This document shows positions 16,054-21,646 of a stretch of 24,520 nucleotides of DNA, in pieces. The first letter of the stretch is position 1, and the number at the start of each line of letters is the position of its first letter. The translations under genes were made by a program, and so were the position numbers. Source of the DNA: DTJG01 sp964532995 (lineage in GTDB: Bacteria; Ratteibacteria; UBA8468; B48-G9; DTJG01); assembly GCA_964532995.1 (NCBI GenBank), contig CAZHJN010000031.1, positions 1-24,520 of the forward strand, in the 5' to 3' direction. Under the pieces are notes generated by a model, which saw only the letters and a list, made by a program, of their open reading frames with translations, was not told the origin of the DNA and did not search any database.

Positions 16054-18828
16054 ATGGAATATTATCAGAACTTCCTTAAAAGATTGACTATTCTTAATCC
16101 GGGGACAAGGCTCCTTGTAAACAGGATTCTCAACAGAAAAAAAGTTCTGTTTATGAACGAGCTTGTTGAAATCCTTAAAAAGGTCAATGGACTTGAGCCT
16201 GAAATTCAAAAATTGTCCCTGGAACAGCTGAGATCAAAAACAGGTTATTTTAAGGAAAAGTTATCGGCAGGCGCATCTCTTGATGATATCTTGCCCGAAG
16301 CATTCGCTGTTGTGAGAGAGACTGCCAGACGCGTAATAAATATGCGTCATTTCGACTGTCAGATAGTTGGTGGTGTTGTGCTTCACAGGGGTCATGTGGC
16401 AGAGATGGCAACAGGTGAAGGAAAAACACTTGTTGCAACACTGGCTTTGTATCTGAACGCACTTACAGGAAAGGGCTGTCATCTGGTAACAGTCAATGAT
16501 TATCTTGCAAAAAGGGATAGGTTCTGGATGGGTCCTGTTTTTGAAGCACTTGGCCTTTCTGTTGGGCTGATACAGCATGATATGCAACCCCCTGAAAGAA
16601 GAAAAGCTTACCACGCTGACATTACCTATGGCACAAATAATGAGTTCGGTTTTGATTACCTTAGAGACAACATGGCATGGAGACCAGAGGATCAGGTTCA
16701 GAGAGCACTTTATTTTGCAATAGTTGATGAGGTGGACAGCATCCTGATTGATGAAGCAAGAACACCCTTGATTATCTCCGGTCCATCAGAAGAGTCTGTG
16801 TCTCTCTACTACGATATTGACAGGGTTGTCCGCAGATTGAGCAAGGGGGTTGATTATACTGTGGACGAAGAAAGCCAGACAGCAAGTCTAACAGAAGAAG
16901 GTGTTGCCAAATGCGAAAAGATGCTTAATGTTACAAATCTTTATGACATTGCAAATACAGAAATAGTCCATCATATCATACAGTCTCTTCGCGCACACAA
17001 CTTCTATAAGAGAGATGATCATTATATTGTCAAGGATGGAGCTGTTGTAATAGTTGATGAATTCACAGGCAGATTGATGCCTGGAAGAAGATGGTCAGAT
17101 GGGTTGCATCAGGCGGTGGAAGCAAAAGAAGGCGTCAGGATAGAAAGTGAAAACCAGACCCTTGCAACAATTTCTTTCCAGAACTACTTCCGTCTTTATG
17201 AGAAACTTGCCGGTATGACCGGTACTGCCCTGACAGAGGCTGTGGAACTGAAGACCATCTATAAAATGGATGTTCTTGTTATACCAACCAATAAACCTCT
17301 AAACAGAAGAGAGTTTGATGACGAAATATACAAGGCAGAAAAGGACAAGTTTGAAGCCGTTGCTCAGGAAATTGAGCAGTTGTACAAAAAGGGAAGGCCT
17401 GTTCTTGTTGGCACCACCTCCATTGAAAAATCAGAAAGACTGAGCAGAATCCTGTTAAGAAAAAACATTCCGCACCAGGTGCTGAACGCAAAGTACCATG
17501 AGAAAGAAGCTGAGATTATCTCCAGAGCAGGTCAGAAATATGCGGTCACAATAGCGACAAATATGGCTGGACGTGGAACAGATATTGTCCTTGGTGAAGG
17601 CGTTGTTAACAAGGAATGCATCTCTCCTGAAACAGGTGCTGCCAAATGTTGTATTGCCTGCGAAGATGACTGCACAAAATGTTTCAAAAACAGGAAATTC
17701 TCAGGATGCAGGACAAGCGCCACGCTTGAATGCGGTTTACATGTGATAGGCACAGAAAGACATGAGGCAAGACGAATTGATAATCAGCTGAAAGGAAGAG
17801 CAGGAAGACAGGGAGACCCTGGTTCTGCAAGGTTCTATCTGTCCCTGGAGGACGACCTTTTAAGGATATTCGGTTCTGATAGGCTTAAGGGAATGATGTC
17901 CCAGCTTCCTGAGGGAGAGAAAATAAAACATCCTTTAATCACCAGGATGATAAATAACGCCCAGCGAAAGGTTGAGGCAAGAAACTTCGAAATAAGGAAA
18001 CAGCTCCTTGAATTTGATGATGTCATGAATGAACAGAGAAAGGTCATCTATGGCATCAGACAGGATGTTCTGCTGGGCAGGAATCTCGACAATTACCTTG
18101 AAGATTTCATAAATGACACTGTAACCGCTGCCGTTGAAGAACATCTGAATCCACAGGATAAACCGGAGAACTGGAATGTTCCAGCCCTTGCGACCCATAT
18201 CAAAAATATATTCAATATCACTGCTGACCTCAGTTTGCCAGATTCTCTGAGAGAAATTCAGATATGGAGGGATGACATATCACAGAAGATAAAAGATACT
18301 ATCCTGGAGGCTCTCCAGAAACAGAAGGAAAACCTTGGTGAGTTCTTCAGCGAAATACTGAAGTTTGTATTCCTTCAGGCAATAGACCACAGATGGAAAG
18401 CGCATCTGCGCTCAATAGACGAACTGAGGGAAGGTATAGGTTTGAGGGCATATGGACAGAGAGATATTGTTGTCGCTTACAAACAGGAGGCATTCATCCT
18501 TTTTGAACAGATGCTTGACTCCATCAGGCAGGAGGTTTTAACCCATGTCTCCAGGATAAAATTGACAGAAAAAGCTGTCGCCCATGCACCTGCGAGAGTT
18601 TTTGTACCAGCAAGTTATTCTCACAGAGAACTGAACCAGTTTGATGCTTTACGACAGGCAGAGCCGGTTCAGGTATCCCAGCAACAAATTGCAGGTCCTA
18701 CTGAATTATCTGGTCCACCAGAGGCAAAACAACAGCCTATACGCGTCGGCAAAAAGGTGGGCAGGAATGACCCGTGCCCCTGTGGAAGCGGAAAAAAATA
18801 CAAGAAATGCTGTGGAGCCGGCAAATGA
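16054..18828 (+). CDS. secA: preprotein translocase ATPase SecA with Cys-rich insertion
   Basis: The protein has 924 residues. SecA drives unfolded proteins through SecYEG at the membrane. The N-terminal core shows Walker A TGEGKT at 120-125, DEVDSILIDEARTPL from 225, and later GRGTDIVLGEGV and IGTERHEARRIDNQLKGRAGRQGD. Between these last two is a Cys-rich insertion of about 40 residues (522-560, eight Cys). The C terminus ends with the SEC-C zinc motif CPCGSGKKYKKCC (Cys908, 910, 919, 920). No good ribosome binding site precedes the ATG at 16054 or the internal ATG at 16153 (MNELVEILKK). The longer start is kept because SecA needs residues before that point, but the first 15 or so are unlike the family. 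It overlaps dnaA by four bases. Confidence 0.96.
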   Translation: MEYYQNFLKRLTILNPGTRLLVNRILNRKKVLFMNELVEILKKVNGLEPEIQKLSLEQLRSKTGYFKEKLSAGASLDDILPEAFAVVRETARRVINMRHFDCQIVGGVVLHRGHVAEMATGEGKTLVATLALYLNALTGKGCHLVTVNDYLAKRDRFWMGPVFEALGLSVGLIQHDMQPPERRKAYHADITYGTNNEFGFDYLRDNMAWRPEDQVQRALYFAIVDEVDSILIDEARTPLIISGPSEESVSLYYDIDRVVRRLSKGVDYTVDEESQTASLTEEGVAKCEKMLNVTNLYDIANTEIVHHIIQSLRAHNFYKRDDHYIVKDGAVVIVDEFTGRLMPGRRWSDGLHQAVEAKEGVRIESENQTLATISFQNYFRLYEKLAGMTGTALTEAVELKTIYKMDVLVIPTNKPLNRREFDDEIYKAEKDKFEAVAQEIEQLYKKGRPVLVGTTSIEKSERLSRILLRKNIPHQVLNAKYHEKEAEIISRAGQKYAVTIATNMAGRGTDIVLGEGVVNKECISPETGAAKCCIACEDDCTKCFKNRKFSGCRTSATLECGLHVIGTERHEARRIDNQLKGRAGRQGDPGSARFYLSLEDDLLRIFGSDRLKGMMSQLPEGEKIKHPLITRMINNAQRKVEARNFEIRKQLLEFDDVMNEQRKVIYGIRQDVLLGRNLDNYLEDFINDTVTAAVEEHLNPQDKPENWNVPALATHIKNIFNITADLSLPDSLREIQIWRDDISQKIKDTILEALQKQKENLGEFFSEILKFVFLQAIDHRWKAHLRSIDELREGIGLRAYGQRDIVVAYKQEAFILFEQMLDSIRQEVLTHVSRIKLTEKAVAHAPARVFVPASYSHRELNQFDALRQAEPVQVSQQQIAGPTELSGPPEAKQQPIRVGKKVGRNDPCPCGSGKKYKKCCGAGK

Positions 18829-20156
18829 AGGGAAATAGTGTGGATAACCTGTGGAAAACATGGGAAAGTGTGTTAATGAAGTTAAGGGAGAGACTAAACA
18901 ATGACAGGATAGTTGAGTTGTGGTTTAAACCCTTGAAAATCAATAAGATAGAAGGAAATTGTGTTTATCTGGAGATTCCAAATGGGCTTTTCTATAAAGG
19001 GCTCTCTCCCTTTCTTGATACATTCAGGGAAATCCTGTCAGAAGTATTTGAGTTTACGCCTGAATTACACTGGGTTTTGCCGGAAACCGGTGATACTAAA
19101 CAGATATCTTCAACACGTCTGGAAAGAAACAATATACTGGGAGAACCCCTTAACCCTGACTATGTATTTGAAAGTTTTGTTGTTGGACCGTGCAACAGGC
19201 TTGCTCATGCGGCGAGCCTTGCTGTTGCTCAGTCACCAGGCGCTGCTTATAATCCTCTGTTCATATACGGTGATGTGGGTCTGGGGAAAACCCATCTTAT
19301 GCAGGCCATAGGGCACCTGACAAAAGATGTTTCAAGGTCAAATGTTGCGTATCTTCCCTGCGAAATTTTTGTCAATCAATTTATCCATAGCATTCAGACA
19401 AAAACCACACATATTTTCAGAAACAGGTTCAGAAATGTGGATGTGCTCCTTATAGACGACATTCATTTTCTCGCGGGTAAAGAAGGTACTCAGGAAGAGT
19501 TCTTCCATACCTTTAATGCCCTGTATGACCAGAGGAAGCAGATTGTACTTTCAAGCGACAGGCCACCTCAGGAAATTGCTGCTCTGGAAAGAAGGCTGGT
19601 GTCCCGTTTTGAGTGGGGGTTGGTCGTGGATCTTCAACCCCCGGATTTTGAAACAAGGGTTGCAATTTTGAAGAAAAAATGTGAAACAAAGCAGCTCAAT
19701 TTGAGTGATGATGTTGTCTTTTATATAGCTGAAAACATCAGCGACAATATCAGGCTGCTGGAAGGCGCTCTCAATCGTCTCGTTGCGATATCTTACCTGT
19801 TTGAAAAAGAACTCAATGTGGTGGTTGCAAAGGAATATCTTAAAGAACTGTGGAATTCTCAAAAGAAACTGGTTACAATACAGAGAATACAGGAGGTTGT
19901 TGCAGAATACTTCAGGATAAGCATCCATGATCTAAAAAGCCAGAGAAGGGTTAAGAATCTTGTTATACCGAGGCAAATTGCAATGTATCTTGCGAGAGAA
20001 ATGACAGCCGGATCACTCACATCAATTGCTGAAGAGTTTGGAGGGAAAGATCATACGACCGTGATACACGCATGTAAAAAGGTTAAAATGTACCTTGAAC
20101 AGGACGAAAATATAAAATCAATTATCACAAAACTCATTAACAATTTGAACTCATAA
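18825..20156 (+). CDS. dnaA: chromosomal replication initiator DnaA
   Basis: The protein has 443 residues. DnaA binds 9-mer boxes and opens the origin. The start is the ATG at 18825 in an ATGA overlap with secA, with GGAG at 18814-18817 seven bases upstream; an in-frame ATG at 18774 would lie deep inside secA. Domain I is residues 1-80 (LWKTWESVL, ELWFKPLK). The AAA+ domain begins with NPDYVFESFVVGPCNRLAHAA. Walker A is GDVGLGKTH with Lys155, Walker B is LLIDD with Asp211-Asp212, and the arginine finger is Arg261 in SRFEWG. The DNA-binding domain IV carries the DnaA signature GGKDHTTVIHACKKV at 406-420. The first codons contain DnaA boxes. Confidence 0.98.
   Translation: MKGNSVDNLWKTWESVLMKLRERLNNDRIVELWFKPLKINKIEGNCVYLEIPNGLFYKGLSPFLDTFREILSEVFEFTPELHWVLPETGDTKQISSTRLERNNILGEPLNPDYVFESFVVGPCNRLAHAASLAVAQSPGAAYNPLFIYGDVGLGKTHLMQAIGHLTKDVSRSNVAYLPCEIFVNQFIHSIQTKTTHIFRNRFRNVDVLLIDDIHFLAGKEGTQEEFFHTFNALYDQRKQIVLSSDRPPQEIAALERRLVSRFEWGLVVDLQPPDFETRVAILKKKCETKQLNLSDDVVFYIAENISDNIRLLEGALNRLVAISYLFEKELNVVVAKEYLKELWNSQKKLVTIQRIQEVVAEYFRISIHDLKSQRRVKNLVIPRQIAMYLAREMTAGSLTSIAEEFGGKDHTTVIHACKKVKMYLEQDENIKSIITKLINNLNS
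18839..18847 (-). promoter_or_regulatory. perfect DnaA box inside the 5' end of dnaA
   Basis: The plus strand reads TGTGGATAA, the exact complement of the consensus TTATCCACA. It covers codons 5-8 of dnaA. Confidence 0.55.
18850..18858 (-). promoter_or_regulatory. second DnaA box, 11 bases from the first
   Basis: The plus strand reads TGTGGAAAA, the complement of TTTTCCACA, one base from consensus. It has the same orientation as the box at 18839 and starts 11 bases later, about one helical turn. Confidence 0.45.
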
Positions 20157-20157
20157 T

Positions 20158-20177
20158 TATTAACATGATATTAACAT
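20158..20177 (+). repeat. phased direct repeat TATTAACAT in the dnaA-dnaN gap
   Basis: TATTAACAT occurs at 20158-20166 and again at 20169-20177, 11 bases apart. A related TTAACA lies at 20212-20217. The 9-mer TTATTAACA at 20157-20165 matches the DnaA consensus at seven of nine positions. The surrounding 97-base gap is very AT-rich. Confidence 0.5.
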
Positions 20178-20183
20178 CTTATG

Positions 20184-20212
20184 TTGTAGTTTTACAGATT
20201 CTTAAGTATAAT
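20184..20212 (+). promoter_or_regulatory. sigma70-like promoter of dnaN
   Basis: TTGTAG (20184-20189) and a perfect TATAAT (20207-20212) are 17 bases apart. Transcription would start near 20219, about 35 bases before the dnaN ATG, which has AGGAG at 20243-20247. Confidence 0.6.
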
Positions 20213-20253
20213 TAACACTGATTGTTGGTTTTTATTACTAAAAGGAGATTAAA

Positions 20254-21351
20254 ATGGAAATAATAGTAGAAAAAACAAAACTGCTTGATGCTCTTGATAA
20301 AATAGCCAGAATTCTTCCTGCGAAACCTGTAATAACCACAACAGGCGGAATTCTGATAGATGGAAGAAAAGATGGAATAACCCTGATTGCAACAGATCTT
20401 CAGTTAACGCTGAAAGCTTTTATTGAGTGTGAAATAAAGGATAAAAGCATTATACTGATACCCGGGAAAAATTTTATAGCCCTCATTAAGAAAATCCCTG
20501 AAGAAAAGATCAGGATTATAACCAGAAACAGCAGTATTATTATTGATAATAAGTCATTTCAGTATAAGTTTTTGCTCATGAATCCAGAAGATTATCCAAA
20601 AATACCCTCAGAAAAGGAAGGTTCTGACACAGGAGATTTTGTTATTTCTTCTTCTCTCCTGCTTGATATGATAAAAAAAACAGGCTATTGTATAAACCCG
20701 GAAGAACCGAGGATGTATTTCAGAGGAGTCCTGATAGAGAAGAAAAACAATGTGCTTAACATGGTTGCCACTGATACAAGGAGGCTTTCTCTTGTTAAAA
20801 AGGAAGTTCAGGGTGAAAGCAAGATTAAAATAATACTTCCGTTGCGCCTTATAGAGGTTTTCCCGCTCATTTTCAAAGATACAGATGTTTCAATGGCATT
20901 TTCAAAAAATCAGATAACCATCAAATCCGATAGGACCACCCTGATATCTCAGCTTCTTGAAGGAGATTTTCCTGACTATGAAAAGGTAATACCAACCCCG
21001 AACAAACAGGGCACAGCCCTGATCAAAACTCAGGAACTTCTGGACAGTCTCGAGCGGCTGTCACTTATGTCTTCCCAGAGCTTCGGACCAGTGAAGATGA
21101 ACTTCAGAAAGAATCTCGTTGTTTTAAACATTGAAAGCCCTGAAAGCGGTTCAGGTGAGGAAAAAATCAACATAGAATATACGGGTCCTGAAAACATGCT
21201 GGTATTCAATCCCGAGTATCTGATTCAATTTCTTAAAACGGTTAACCAGGATACAGTGGAATTTTTCTTTCAGGACCCGGTAAAACCTGCCAGGCTTTCC
21301 GGAAAGGGAGACCAGGAATATCTGTATGTCGCAATGCCGATGAAGCCATGA
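20254..21351 (+). CDS. dnaN: DNA polymerase III beta subunit (sliding clamp)
   Basis: The protein has 365 residues, the normal length for three clamp domains of about 120 residues each. It forms the ring that tethers the polymerase to DNA. The start MEIIVEKTKLLDALDKIARILP is typical of the first domain. GGILIDGRKDGITLIATDLQL follows. The middle domain carries RGVLIE and NMVATDTRRLSL. The third domain contains EGDFPDYEKVIP, and the protein ends YLYVAMPMKP, near the usual MPMRL-type C terminus. The ATG has AGGAG seven to eight bases upstream and its own promoter. The stop overlaps the ATG of dciA by four bases. Confidence 0.97.
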   Translation: MEIIVEKTKLLDALDKIARILPAKPVITTTGGILIDGRKDGITLIATDLQLTLKAFIECEIKDKSIILIPGKNFIALIKKIPEEKIRIITRNSSIIIDNKSFQYKFLLMNPEDYPKIPSEKEGSDTGDFVISSSLLLDMIKKTGYCINPEEPRMYFRGVLIEKKNNVLNMVATDTRRLSLVKKEVQGESKIKIILPLRLIEVFPLIFKDTDVSMAFSKNQITIKSDRTTLISQLLEGDFPDYEKVIPTPNKQGTALIKTQELLDSLERLSLMSSQSFGPVKMNFRKNLVVLNIESPESGSGEEKINIEYTGPENMLVFNPEYLIQFLKTVNQDTVEFFFQDPVKPARLSGKGDQEYLYVAMPMKP

Positions 21352-21638
21352 CAGAAAAAAAGATATCAGATGTTCTGCCCGGGGTACTTAAGAACATCGG
21401 GCGTAAAAAAGGCTATGAAAGAACTGATGGCATAATTGACTGGGATAAGATATGGGCTGAAATAGCCGGCGATGCAAGGGCTCATAGTTATGTTGTCAGT
21501 CAATCAAACGATATTCTGGTTATAGCTGTAAAAAATTCTGCATGGGTTATGGAATTAAAAAAAAGGGAACAGGTTTTTCTGCAGATGCTGCAGGAAAGAA
21601 CCGGCAGAAAGATACGGAAACTGAAATTTATCCGATAA
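21348..21638 (+). CDS. dciA: DciA-like (DUF721) replicative helicase loader/operator
   Basis: The protein has 96 residues. DciA proteins help load or operate the replicative helicase DnaB in bacteria without DnaC or DnaI. The DUF721 features are present: IIDWDKIWAEIAGDARAHSY, then the strand ILVIAVKNSAWVMELKKRE and the end IRKLKFIR. Only the compact KH-like domain exists, with no C-terminal extension. It overlaps dnaN by four bases (ATGA), so the two are coupled. The convergent gene ends eight bases away. Assignment rests on pattern and position next to dnaN. Confidence 0.85.
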   Translation: MTEKKISDVLPGVLKNIGRKKGYERTDGIIDWDKIWAEIAGDARAHSYVVSQSNDILVIAVKNSAWVMELKKREQVFLQMLQERTGRKIRKLKFIR

Positions 21639-21646
21639 ACCTGGTC

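Noticed and set aside
15820..16209. 129-codon minus-strand open frame across the enolase-like gene promoter, tRNA-Phe and the start of secA
   Set aside because: It runs antisense through a convincing tRNA and the SecA N terminus and has no ribosome binding site or recognisable motif.
19380..19388. TTATCCATA inside dnaA as another DnaA box
   Set aside because: It has one mismatch, is isolated, and lies in the middle of the AAA+ coding region.
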